Assembly (NCBI RefSeq): GCF_016703145.1
Contig: NZ_JADJCO010000003.1
Coordinates: forward strand, 434,001 to 498,000
Length of the DNA: 64,000 bases
Origin: Ottowia sp.
GTDB taxonomy: Bacteria > Pseudomonadota > Gammaproteobacteria > Burkholderiales > Burkholderiaceae_C
Direction of reading: 5' to 3'
The number at the start of each line of letters is the position of its first letter. The stretch's first letter is position 1. A model generated the notes under the pieces. It saw only the letters and a list, made by a program, of their open reading frames with translations, did no database searches and had not been told where the DNA came from. Shown one piece after another: positions 27,682 through 35,352 of this stretch. The position numbers were made by a program, and so were the translations under genes.

Positions 27682-28557
27682 ATGACATTCCAGCTTCCCG
27701 ACCGCATCGACACCCGCCCCATCGCCATCCTGGGCGCCGGCACCCTGGGCCGCCGCATCGCGCTGATGATGGCCACGCGCGGCGCCGAGGTGCGCCTGTA
27801 CGACCCCAACGCCGAAGTGCGCGACGCCGGCGTGGCCTACGCGCGCGAGCAACTGCCGGGCGTGCTGGAGAAGATCGCCGACGGCAAGGCCGGCACCATC
27901 GTGGGCTCGGACGACATGGCCGCCACGCTCAAGGGCGCTTGGCACGTGGTCGAGGCGGTGCCCGAGAAGCTGGAGCTGAAGCTGTCCATCTTCAAGCAGA
28001 TCGACGAGCTGTCCGACCCGGACGCCATCCTGGCCAGCAACTCCTCGTCCTACCCCAGCAGCGCGTTCGCCAGCAGCGTGAAGAACCCGGCGCGCCTGCT
28101 GAACATGCACTACCTGATGCCGCCGCAGGCGACCCCGGTGGAACTGATGTCCTGCGGCCAGACCGACCCGGCCGTGATCGATCTGATGGACAAGCTGCTG
28201 CCCGGCTACGGCCTCACGCCCTACAAGGTCGAGGCGGAGAGCATGGGCTTCATCTTCAACCGCATCTGGGCCGCCATCAAGCGCGAGGCCCTGTGCGTGG
28301 TGGCGCAGGGCGTGGCCTCGCCGCAGACGCTGGACGCCATCTACTGCCAGGCGCTGGGCACCAAGTCCGGCCCCTGCCGTAGCATGGACGCCGTGGGCCT
28401 GGACATCGTGCTCTCCATCGAGGAGCACTATGCCCATGAGCTGCCCGGGCTGTCCACCGCGCCGCGCGAGCTGCTCAAGAAGATGATCGCCGAAGGACGC
28501 CTGGGCCGGAAATCGGGCAAGGGCTTCTACGACTACCCGCCCAAGAAGCAGCGCTGA
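27682..28557 (+). CDS. 3-hydroxyacyl-CoA dehydrogenase family protein
   Basis: NAD-dependent dehydrogenase of 291 residues. The Rossmann motif GAGTLGRRIALMMATRGAEV lies at residues 17-36. VEAVPEKLELKLSIF, the catalytic region ASNSSSYPSSAFA with NMHYLMPPQATPVEL (His for catalysis), and the C-terminal domain with NRIWAAIKREAL are visible. It lacks the hydratase half of FadB. FYDYPP near the end is a family trademark. Substrate could be 3-hydroxybutyryl-CoA or another hydroxy acid such as L-gulonate. Isolated gene. Confidence 0.9.
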   Translation: MTFQLPDRIDTRPIAILGAGTLGRRIALMMATRGAEVRLYDPNAEVRDAGVAYAREQLPGVLEKIADGKAGTIVGSDDMAATLKGAWHVVEAVPEKLELKLSIFKQIDELSDPDAILASNSSSYPSSAFASSVKNPARLLNMHYLMPPQATPVELMSCGQTDPAVIDLMDKLLPGYGLTPYKVEAESMGFIFNRIWAAIKREALCVVAQGVASPQTLDAIYCQALGTKSGPCRSMDAVGLDIVLSIEEHYAHELPGLSTAPRELLKKMIAEGRLGRKSGKGFYDYPPKKQR

Positions 28558-28683
28558 CGAGGCCCTGCCGCGCGCTGTTCACTGACGCTCGAACGGTTCG
28601 CGCCGGCAGCGCGCACCCTGCGGGACTTCGCGCCGCCGGCGCAGCCATTCGGCGTCTCACGGCAGTCCCCGATTCGGGGGCCT

Positions 28684-28697
28684 ATGGGGTCAGATCA
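28684..28697 (+). repeat. 14-base repeat, inverted partner of 21525-21538
   Basis: ATGGGGTCAGATCA here matches the reverse complement of TGATCTGACCCCAT at 21525-21538 exactly. The pair brackets the accessory stretch of about 7.1 kb. No flanking duplication is evident. Confidence 0.6.
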
Positions 28698-28708
28698 ACG
28701 TTCCGTCA

Positions 28709-28757
28709 AATTGATAGCTGACAGCGCTTGATGCATGCGGGCTGGAGACCGAAATTG
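28709..28757 (-). repeat. Family A repeat, intergenic
   Basis: Reverse-orientation copy: ATTGATAGCTGACAGCGCTT, GATGCATGCGGGCTGGAGAC, CGAAATTG. A second ATCAATAGCG motif follows at about 28763. Confidence 0.7.
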
Positions 28758-28924
28758 CCATTGATCAATAGCGAACGAGGCCACGTTCCAACGCATGCAT
28801 CCGCCACCGCACGCCACCCGCACCACCACCGCCTCCGCGCCCGACGCCGCCTGGCACGCCCGGCCGAGGCGGCCTGATCCGCCGCGCCGCCGGGGCCGGC
28901 TCGCCCCTTGTCACAATCCGCCGC

Positions 28925-30541
28925 ATGCCCGCCCCCGCACGCCGTCTTGCCCTGGTCCTGCTGCTGGCGCTGCCATGGCTCTGGCCCTTCACGTCCGGCC
29001 CGGTGGCGGCAACGCAGCCCTATCTGGTGTCAGCCGCCGTGGCGGCGGCGCTGCTGGCGCTGTGGCCGGCACGGCCGTCGGCCGGCTGGGCGGCCGACGG
29101 CTGGCTGGCGGCGGCGCTGGCCAGCAGCGTCATTGCGCTGCTGCAGTACTTCGACCTCGAAACGGCGCTCTACCCCTGGGTCAACATCGCGCAGCCCGGC
29201 CAGGCTTTCGGCAACCTGCGCCAGCCCAACCAGTTGGCCACGCTGCTGGCGATCGGCCTGCTGTCGCTGCGCTGGTGCGTGCAGGCGGGGCGCCTGAACG
29301 CCGGGCCGGCGGCGGGGATCGCGGCGCTGCTGGTGGCGGCGCTGGCGGCCACGGCCTCGCGCGTGGGCCTGGTGGAACTGGTGGCGGGCGGCGCGCTGGC
29401 GCTGTGGTGGGCGCGCGGCGCCGGGCGCGGGCGCGGGCGCGCGGCGCTGTGGGCGGTGGGCGGCGCGGTGGCGCTGTACGCGCTGGCGGCGCTGGCGCTA
29501 CCGCTGCTGGCGCAATCGACCGAGGGCATCGCCGGCCGCGACATGGTGGAGCGCCTGCGCACGGCCGAAAGCACCTGTGGCAGCCGCCTGATCCTATGGC
29601 GCAACGTGCTGCACCTGATCGCGCTGAAGCCCTGGACCGGCTGGGGCTGGGGCGAGCTGGACTACGCGCACTACGTCACGCTGTACGACGGCGCGCGCTT
29701 CTGCCACATCCTGGACAACGCGCACAACCTGCCGCTGCACCTGGCGGTGGAGCTGGGCGTGCCGGTGGCGCTGGCGGCCTGCGCGCTGGCGGCGTGGCTG
29801 GCCTGGCGCGGCCGGCCCTGGGCCGAGCGGCAGCCGGCGCGCCAGCTCGCCTGGGGCGTGCTGCTGGTGATCGGGCTGCACAGCCTGGTGGAATATCCGC
29901 TGTGGTACGGGCCGTTCCAAATCGCGGCGGCGGCGTGCGCGTGGCTGCTGTGGGCTACGCGCGCGGGGGCGGCGGCGGGGGCGCCCGCCGCAGGGCCGCC
30001 CCAAGGCGGGCGGGCCCCCTCGGAGGGCAGCGCAACAGGCGAAGCCGCGCGGCGTGGGGGCCAAGTCCAGCCTTGGGTACGGCATGTCGCCGCCTCGGCC
30101 CTGCTGTGCGCCGTGGTCTACGCGGGCTGGGACTACCACCGCATCAGCCAGATCTACCTGTCGGCCGAACAGCGCAGCCCCGCCTACCAGGGCGACCCGA
30201 TGGGCCACGCCCAGCGCTCGTGGCTGTACGCCGACGTGGTGCTGTTCGCCGAGGTCACCAGCCGCCACGCCACGCGCGACAACGCCGGCTGGATGCTGCC
30301 GGCCGCGCTGCGCGCGCTGCACTTCTCGCCCGAGCCGCGCGTGATCATCAAGGTGATCGAGAGCGCCGCCTTCCAGGGCCGCGACGAGTTGGCGCTGGCG
30401 CACCTGGCGCGCTTTCACGCCGCGTTCCCGCGCCGGCACCGCGCCTGGATGGACGACAACGAGCGCCTGCTGAAGAACGCGCAGGCGCTGGATCGGCCCG
30501 GCGGCGCGGCGTCGGCCGCCGCGCCGCCGGATGGGTCGTGA
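28925..30541 (+). CDS. O-antigen ligase/PglL-like oligosaccharyltransferase
   Basis: 538-residue polytopic membrane protein of the Wzy_C superfamily. It has about ten membrane segments and a periplasmic loop containing ESTCGSRLILWRN. NIAQPGQAFGNLRQPNQLAT is characteristic of PglL-type protein O-glycosylation ligases. WGELDYAHY and NAHNLPLHLAVELG carry a conserved ligase histidine region. The C-terminal Wzy_C_2-like domain ends ALDRPGGAAS. It likely transfers lipid-linked glycans to proteins such as pilins, or to lipid A core. A family B repeat is embedded in frame in a soluble loop at about residues 353-379. Convergent with the tail-sheath gene. Confidence 0.85.
   Translation: MPAPARRLALVLLLALPWLWPFTSGPVAATQPYLVSAAVAAALLALWPARPSAGWAADGWLAAALASSVIALLQYFDLETALYPWVNIAQPGQAFGNLRQPNQLATLLAIGLLSLRWCVQAGRLNAGPAAGIAALLVAALAATASRVGLVELVAGGALALWWARGAGRGRGRAALWAVGGAVALYALAALALPLLAQSTEGIAGRDMVERLRTAESTCGSRLILWRNVLHLIALKPWTGWGWGELDYAHYVTLYDGARFCHILDNAHNLPLHLAVELGVPVALAACALAAWLAWRGRPWAERQPARQLAWGVLLVIGLHSLVEYPLWYGPFQIAAAACAWLLWATRAGAAAGAPAAGPPQGGRAPSEGSATGEAARRGGQVQPWVRHVAASALLCAVVYAGWDYHRISQIYLSAEQRSPAYQGDPMGHAQRSWLYADVVLFAEVTSRHATRDNAGWMLPAALRALHFSPEPRVIIKVIESAAFQGRDELALAHLARFHAAFPRRHRAWMDDNERLLKNAQALDRPGGAASAAAPPDGS
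29981..30062 (+). repeat. Family B repeat inside the ligase gene
   Basis: GC-rich copy 1: GCCGCAGGGCCGCCCCAAGG, then GGGCCCCCTCGGAGGGCAGC, GCAACAGGCGAAGCC, and GGCGTGGGGGCC. Read in frame as AAGPPQGGRAPSEGSATGEA then ARRGGQ. Confidence 0.8.
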
Positions 30542-30548
30542 ACCGGCT

Positions 30549-32075
30549 TCAGGGCGCCGGATTCGCGGCGCGCTGCCGCACCCGGACCAGCACGAACTCG
30601 GCCGGCCTCAGCGGCGCGAAGCCGACGCGAACGTTCACCACGCCCTGGTCCACGTCGGCCGGCGTGGTGGTGCCGCGGTCGCACAGCACGAAATAGGCCT
30701 GCTCGGCCGTGCGGCCCCGGAACGCGCCCTGGCGGAACAGGATTTCCAGGAAGGCGCCGATTTGGCGCCGCAGGTCCGCCCACAGCGCCTCGCCGTTGGA
30801 CTCGAAGGCCGCCCAGCGCGTGGCGCGGTCGATGCTCTCCTCCAGGAACAGCGCGGTGCGCCGCACGGACAGGTACTTCCAGTCCGAGCTCAGCTCGTCA
30901 GCGCCTTGCAGCGTGCGCGCGCCCCAGACGACGGCGCCGGCCGGGAACATGCGCAGGCAGTTCACGCCGAGCGGGTTGGCGACGCCGTTCTGGCCATCGG
31001 TCAGGCTCACGTCCAATGCCGGCACGCCGGCCAGCGTGGCTTCCAGCCCGGCCGGCGCCGTCCAGACGCCGCGCGTGCCGTCGGTGCGCGCGATCACGCC
31101 CGCCACGGCGCCGCTGGGGGCAAAGGCCTCCGGCCAGTTGCCGCGCAGCGGGTTGGCGGCGTGGATGCGCGGGAAGTACAGCGCCGCGTTGACGCCAAGG
31201 CCGGCCACGGCGGCGACGCCGTCCAGCGTGATGCCGGCGGTGCCGGTCCAGCGGCCGGCGTGGTAGGGCGGGTCCACCAGCACCACGGCGCGGCGTTCGG
31301 TGGCGTAGGCAATGGCGGCGCACCAGGTCGCGTGATCGACGTCGGCGGCGTCGGCCGGGTCGTCGGAGAACGGCGGCAGGACCAGCAGGTTGAACAGGTC
31401 CGCCTTCTCCAGCGCGTAGAGCCCGCGCCGCGCCTCGCGCAGGCCGGTGCCGGCAATGTGTTCGACGCCGATGGCCGCGCCGTCGCCGCCGCCGGCCAGC
31501 GGCACGCCGTCCGCGCCGGCCTCGGGCCGCGCGCCGGACGTCGCGGCGACTCGCAGCAACTGGCTGTCGCGCGCCAGCACGGCAGCGGCAAAACGCGGAT
31601 GGCCGGGCGTGATGGACAGATGGAGGAACACCTCGGCCGCTTGCGTGGCCTGGTCCTGCACGCGCAGGTTGAACGAGCTGTCGTCGGCCACCGCGTCGTG
31701 GTCCACGCGCAGCCGCAGGTGGTTGCCCCAGCTTCCGGGGCTGGCGGCCTCGAACTGCCAACCCTCGGCCGGCGCGGGCGTGCGCGCGGCCACGGCGCCG
31801 TGGTGCACGCGCACGATCAGCGCGTCGTGGCCGCCGTTGTCGAAGAAGTGGCGCACGGCGAACGACATCGGGCTGTCGCTGGCCAGGCCGCCGAAGACGC
31901 GCGCGTAGTCGCCGTGGCTGCGCACGCGCACGGGGCTGGCCGCGTCGCCGTCGATGGGCCCGCGCGGCGCGCGGCCGACGAAGGCGGTGACCGAGGTCGG
32001 CACGCCCTCCACGGCGCGCCGGCCGTGCACGGTTTCCTCGACGTAGACCCCCGGGTTCGACGGCGGGGCCGGCAT
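30549..32075 (-). CDS. Orphan contractile tail-sheath protein
   Basis: 508-residue protein of the phage/eCIS tail-sheath family. The N-terminus has PSNPGVYVEETVHGRRAVEG, TAFVGRAPRGPI, then PVRVRSHGDYARVFGGL and FAVRHFFDNGG. The C-terminal sheath-core domain has YLSVRRTALFLEESIDRATRW, FLEILFRQGAFRG and CDRGTTTPADVDQGVVNVRV, ending FAPLRPAEFVLVRVR. These match the sheath proteins of extracellular contractile injection systems. It starts 8 bases after the moaC stop, so it is likely translated from the same mRNA. No tube, baseplate, spike, ATPase or other sheath gene lies in the window. Length is normal, so it is not obviously degraded. Confidence 0.9.
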   Translation of the reverse strand: MPAPPSNPGVYVEETVHGRRAVEGVPTSVTAFVGRAPRGPIDGDAASPVRVRSHGDYARVFGGLASDSPMSFAVRHFFDNGGHDALIVRVHHGAVAARTPAPAEGWQFEAASPGSWGNHLRLRVDHDAVADDSSFNLRVQDQATQAAEVFLHLSITPGHPRFAAAVLARDSQLLRVAATSGARPEAGADGVPLAGGGDGAAIGVEHIAGTGLREARRGLYALEKADLFNLLVLPPFSDDPADAADVDHATWCAAIAYATERRAVVLVDPPYHAGRWTGTAGITLDGVAAVAGLGVNAALYFPRIHAANPLRGNWPEAFAPSGAVAGVIARTDGTRGVWTAPAGLEATLAGVPALDVSLTDGQNGVANPLGVNCLRMFPAGAVVWGARTLQGADELSSDWKYLSVRRTALFLEESIDRATRWAAFESNGEALWADLRRQIGAFLEILFRQGAFRGRTAEQAYFVLCDRGTTTPADVDQGVVNVRVGFAPLRPAEFVLVRVRQRAANPAP

Positions 32076-32083
32076 GGGCAGCC

Positions 32084-32572
32084 TCAGGCGCCCGGCGCCA
32101 CGTAGCGGCCCGACTGGCCGCCGTGCTTTTCCAGCAGCCGCACGCCGGTGATCACCATGCCGCGGTCGGCGGCCTTGCACATGTCGTAGATGGTGAGCAG
32201 GGCCACCTGCACGGCGGTCAGCGCCTCCATCTCGACGCCGGTCGGGCCGGTGGTCTCCACCGTGGCGGTGCAGGCCACGCCCGCGCCGTCGATGCCGAAG
32301 TCGATCGCCACGCGCGACAGCGCCAGCGGGTGGCACAACGGGATCAGCTCGCTGGTCTTCTTGGCCGCCATGATGCCGGCGATGCGGGCGATGCCCAGCA
32401 CGTCGCCCTTCTTCGCCGTGCCGGATTCGATCAGCGCCCGCGTGGCCGCCTGCATCTCGATGCGGCCGGTGGCCACGGCGACGCGGCGCGTGGCCGGCTT
32501 GCCACCCACGTCCACCATGTGGGCCTGGCCCTGGGCGTCGAAGTGGGTGAGGGGCGATGCGGGCGAGGTCAT
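32084..32572 (-). CDS. moaC: Cyclic pyranopterin monophosphate synthase
   Basis: Molybdenum cofactor step that converts 3',8-cH2GTP to cPMP. It has 162 residues, a full-length protein. Signatures: LTHFDAQGQAHMVDVGGK, AATGRI-like VATGRIEMQ, GIARIAGIMAAKKTSELIPL then CHPLALS, TGVEMEALTAVQVALLTIYD, MCKAADRGMVI. It is normally hexameric and cytosolic. Divergent from the M48 gene; the tail-sheath gene follows after 8 bases. Confidence 0.97.
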   Translation of the reverse strand: MTSPASPLTHFDAQGQAHMVDVGGKPATRRVAVATGRIEMQAATRALIESGTAKKGDVLGIARIAGIMAAKKTSELIPLCHPLALSRVAIDFGIDGAGVACTATVETTGPTGVEMEALTAVQVALLTIYDMCKAADRGMVITGVRLLEKHGGQSGRYVAPGA

Positions 32573-32656
32573 GCGTGGTCACAAATGCGGCGGAACGCGC
32601 CGCGCGCTGCGGGCATCATACGGGCTCGCGCGCGCGCCGCGCGCCGCCCTGCATCG

Positions 32657-34336
32657 ATGACCAGTAGTTACAAGCCAAATCGCCCCGCAGCGCTTTCAAG
32701 ACAAGCGCTGGCAGCTCTCGTTAGCATAGCAATGCTGGCGCCCGCCGGCCACGCGCGGACGGCGCCCGCCGCCGGGCCGCCCCCAGGCGAGCCAGCCCCC
32801 TCGGGGGCGCCCAGCGCAGGGGGCACCGCAACAGGCGACGCCGTGGAGCGTGGGGGCCCGATTTCTCGCGGCCTGCCCTCGCTCGGCGACGCGGGCGAGA
32901 TGACGGCGCTGGAGGAGCGCAAGCTGGGCGACGCCATCATCCGCGAGCTGTACCGCGACCCGGACTACATCGACGACCCGGTCGTCGGCGAGTACGTGGA
33001 CGGCCTGTGGCGCCGGCTGCTGGTGGCCGCGCGCGCGCGCGGCGAGCTGCCGCCCGAGCTGGACGAGCGCTTCGCCTGGGAGGTGCTGCTGGGGCGCGAC
33101 CGCAGCGTCAACGCCTTCGCGCTGCCCGGCGGCTACTTCGGCGTGCACCTCGGGCTGGTGGGCGTGATCGGCTCGCGCGACGAATTGGCCTCGGTGCTGG
33201 CGCACGAGATGACGCACATCACCCAGCGCCACATCGCGCGCCTGCTGGGCCAGCAGAGCCGCCAGAGCCCGCTGCTGCTGGCGGCGATGGTGCTGGGCGC
33301 CCTGGCCGCCAGCAAGAACCCGCAGGCCGGCGCCGCGCTGGCCGTGGGCGGGCAGGCGGCGGTGATCCAGCAGCAGCTCAATTTCTCGCGCGACATGGAG
33401 CGCGAGGCCGACCGCATCGGCTACGGCGTGATGACGCAGGCCGGCTTCGCGCCGCAGGGCTTCGTCGGCATGTTCGAGCGGCTGCAGAGCGCCTCGCGCA
33501 TCAACGACAACGGCGACTGGCCCTACCTGCGCAGCCACCCGCTGACCACGCAGCGCATCGCCGACATGCAGCAACGCCAGCAGAGCCTGCCCCGGGGCGC
33601 CACTTCGGGGCAGGATCTGGAGGCGCTGCTGGTGGCCGCCCGCGCCCGCGTGCTCGGCCGCCCCGGCGTGGACGTGCTGCGCGCCTGGGCCGGCGAGCCC
33701 GACCAGCCCGGCTTCGCCAGCGGGCCGCTGCCGCGCCGCGCCGCCGCGCTGTACGCCGCCGCCCTGGCGCAGGCGCAGTTGCGCGACCTGCCCCGCGCCG
33801 AGGCGCTGGCCGAGCAGTTGGCGCGGACGGTGGCGTCCGACGTGGGCGCCGCGCGCCAGGCGCGGCTGCTGCGGGCCGAGCTGGCGCTGCAGGCCGGCCA
33901 GCCGCAGCGCGCGCTGGCGCTGCTGCCGGCCGGAGCGCGCGGCGAAAGCCAGGACCCGCGCGGCCAGGCCGGCCGCGCCGCGCTACTGCTGCGCGCGCAG
34001 GCGCTCACGCGCGCCGGCCAGGCGGGCGAGGCGGCCTCGGCGCTGCAACCCTGGGTCAGCGACCACCCGCGCGACGCCGGCGCGTGGCAGGCGCTGGCGC
34101 AGGCCGAAGGGGCGCAAGGCCGCATGCTGCGCGCCCTGCGGGCCGAGGGCGAGGTGCCGATGGCCCGCATGGACCACGCTGGCGCGGTGGACCGCTGGCG
34201 CGCCGCGCAGGACCACGCGCGCCAGCACCCCGGCGGCGCGGCCGAGCTGATCGAGGCCAGCATCGTCGACACCCGGCTGCGCGCGGCGCAGGCGGCGCTC
34301 AGGCAGCAGCAGCTCGACGAGCTGAAGCGGCGCTAG
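32657..34336 (+). CDS. M48 metalloprotease, BepA-like
   Basis: 559-residue periplasmic zinc protease with C-terminal TPR-like repeats. BepA relatives handle outer-membrane protein assembly and LptD quality control. The HExxH motif is LAHEMTHITQRH (His183, Glu184, His187); a further ligand lies in RDMEREADRIGY. The TPR-rich part covers about 340-559. The N-terminus is odd: the signal-peptide core (RQALAALVSIAMLAPAGHA) is encoded by a family A repeat (32668-32732). The linker after it (GPPPGEPAPSGAPSAGG ... VERGG) is a family B repeat. The start ATG 32657 is just before the repeat; ribosome-binding site is unclear. Confidence 0.92.
   Translation: MTSSYKPNRPAALSRQALAALVSIAMLAPAGHARTAPAAGPPPGEPAPSGAPSAGGTATGDAVERGGPISRGLPSLGDAGEMTALEERKLGDAIIRELYRDPDYIDDPVVGEYVDGLWRRLLVAARARGELPPELDERFAWEVLLGRDRSVNAFALPGGYFGVHLGLVGVIGSRDELASVLAHEMTHITQRHIARLLGQQSRQSPLLLAAMVLGALAASKNPQAGAALAVGGQAAVIQQQLNFSRDMEREADRIGYGVMTQAGFAPQGFVGMFERLQSASRINDNGDWPYLRSHPLTTQRIADMQQRQQSLPRGATSGQDLEALLVAARARVLGRPGVDVLRAWAGEPDQPGFASGPLPRRAAALYAAALAQAQLRDLPRAEALAEQLARTVASDVGAARQARLLRAELALQAGQPQRALALLPAGARGESQDPRGQAGRAALLLRAQALTRAGQAGEAASALQPWVSDHPRDAGAWQALAQAEGAQGRMLRALRAEGEVPMARMDHAGAVDRWRAAQDHARQHPGGAAELIEASIVDTRLRAAQAALRQQQLDELKRR
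32668..32732 (+). repeat. Family A repeat forming the M48 signal-peptide region
   Basis: Copy in forward orientation: TTACAAGCCAAATCGCCCCG, CAGCGCTTTCAAGACAAGCG, CTGGCAGCTCTCGTTAGCAT, AGCA. It starts about four codons into the M48 gene and supplies the hydrophobic segment. Confidence 0.7.
32762..32858 (+). repeat. Family B repeat inside the M48 gene
   Basis: GC-rich copy 2: GCCGCCGGGCCGCCCCCAGG, CCCCCTCGGGGGCGCCCAGC, GCAACAGGCGACGCC, GGAGCGTGGGGGCC. It is longer than the others by an internal insertion. Read as AAGPPPGEPAPSGAPSAGGT then ATGDAVERGGP. Confidence 0.8.
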
Positions 34337-34402
34337 TTTTCAAGCAGAAAGTGCTTGCAGCCCGCGCGGATATTGTGCCAACAGCTATGTAAAATATAGC
34401 TT
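34337..34402 (+). repeat. Family A repeat after the M48 gene
   Basis: Clear forward copy: TTTTCAAGCAGAAAGTGCTT, GCAGCCCGCGCGGATATTGT, GCCAACAGCTATGTAAAATA, TAGCTTT. Immediately follows the stop codon. Confidence 0.88.
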
Positions 34403-34442
34403 TCAGGATACTGGAAAGAAGCCGCGCCAGCGGCTCAGGGGG

Positions 34443-34778
34443 TCAAGTGACGACCCGGTCGATCAGCACGCCCAGCGCCGAATAAATCAGCGAACCAAGC
34501 AGCGCGGCGCCAAAGCCATTGACGTGAAAGCCCTGCAGCAGCCCCGAGGCGGCCCAGAACATCAGCGCGTTGATGACGAACAGGAACAGCCCCAGCGTCA
34601 GCAGCGTGATGGGGATCGTCAGCACCACCAGCACCGGGCGCACCACCAGATTCAGCAGGCCGATCACCAGCGCCGCGACCATGGCCGCGCCGAAGCCGGC
34701 CACCGCCACGCCGCCGTACAGGTAGGCCACCGCCAGCAGGGCAGCGGCCGACAGCAGCCACTTCAGGATCAGTCTCAT
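34443..34778 (-). CDS. Phage holin family (YvlD-like) membrane protein
   Basis: 111-residue membrane protein with four hydrophobic segments, typical of the YvlD/Phage_holin_4_2 group despite the name. Segments: WLLSAAALLAVAYLY; FGAAMVAALVIGLLNLVVRP with the family LLN..RPVL pattern; PITLLTLGLFLFVINALMFW; and ALLGSLIYSALGVLI. Function unknown; in other bacteria it is linked to envelope stress. It lies 30 bases downstream of the DUF3717/DUF1289 gene and is probably in its transcript. It is not evidence of a prophage. Confidence 0.9.
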   Translation of the reverse strand: MRLILKWLLSAAALLAVAYLYGGVAVAGFGAAMVAALVIGLLNLVVRPVLVVLTIPITLLTLGLFLFVINALMFWAASGLLQGFHVNGFGAALLGSLIYSALGVLIDRVVT

Positions 34779-34808
34779 GCGACCAGCATAGCGCGGCGCG
34801 GCGGCGGC

Positions 34809-35255
34809 TCAGGACGTTGCGACGCCGCCGTCGCCCGCAGTGGACGGCGCCGAGAGCCGCGCCCGCTCGGCATAGCGGTTGAAGCGCAGCGCCGTGCCCT
34901 CCCGCGTGATGCGGCGCCACACCGCGCGCTTGGCGCAGGGGCCGAGGGCGGGCCAGTGCTGCACCTCGTCCTCGGTGCGCCCGCAGCCCTTGCACACGGC
35001 GTCGCCCTGGCTGGTGGAGCAGATGGCGATGCAGGGCGTGTCCGGCGTGGTCGCGTACCAGGCCAGCCAAGCCTCGCGCGCGGGCACGGGCATGCGCTCG
35101 GCATGCACCTCATCCTCGTGGTGGAAGACCATCAGCGCGTACACCTCGGCCAGCGCCGCGACCTGGGGCGCCAGCGCCGCGCCGCCAGCGGCGGGCTGGC
35201 GCGCGCGCCAGTGGTTGATGGCGGCCTCGATGTCGGTGATGTGGATGGCGCCCAT
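34809..35255 (-). CDS. DUF3717-DUF1289 two-domain protein
   Basis: 148 residues. The N-terminal part (MGAIHITDIEAAINHWRAR) matches the DUF3717 helix. The C-terminal half matches DUF1289: TPCIAICSTSQGDAVCKGCG, followed by RTEDEVQHW and CAKRAVWRRI. Cysteines in CIAIC and CKGCG suggest a metal or iron-sulfur site. Both domains are of unknown function and are usually found as separate small proteins, as far as I know. It is followed by the YvlD-like gene. Confidence 0.85.
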   Translation of the reverse strand: MGAIHITDIEAAINHWRARQPAAGGAALAPQVAALAEVYALMVFHHEDEVHAERMPVPAREAWLAWYATTPDTPCIAICSTSQGDAVCKGCGRTEDEVQHWPALGPCAKRAVWRRITREGTALRFNRYAERARLSAPSTAGDGGVATS

Positions 35256-35263
35256 GCGATCGC

Positions 35264-35325
35264 TTCAATATTAATAGCTGTCGGCTCAATATCAGCGCTG
35301 GCTGAAAGCCGAAAATGCTTCAAAC
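35264..35325 (-). repeat. Family A repeat, intergenic
   Basis: Reverse-orientation copy: TTCAATATTAATAGCTGTCG, GCTCAATATCAGCGCTGGCT, GAAAGCCGAAAATGCTTCAA. Between the DUF3717 gene and the subtilase gene. Confidence 0.85.
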
Positions 35326-35352
35326 CGGCGGTCAAGGCCGGGCCGGCCGTGT

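Larger units (their letters stand above)
28558..28924. other. Intergenic region with repeat and GGGGTCAGATCA motif
   Basis: 367 bases. It contains the 14-base sequence ATGGGGTCAGATCA at 28684-28697, which is the reverse complement of 21525-21538 at the end of AACS. A family A repeat follows at about 28709-28757. Otherwise no gene is convincing. The final 60 bases precede the ligase start and may hold its promoter. Confidence 0.6.

Noticed and set aside
30549..34778. Prophage suggested by a tail-sheath gene and a 'phage holin family' gene
   Set aside because: No integrase, capsid, portal, terminase, tube or baseplate genes. The holin-family gene is of the chromosomal YvlD type, and neighbours are core genes.
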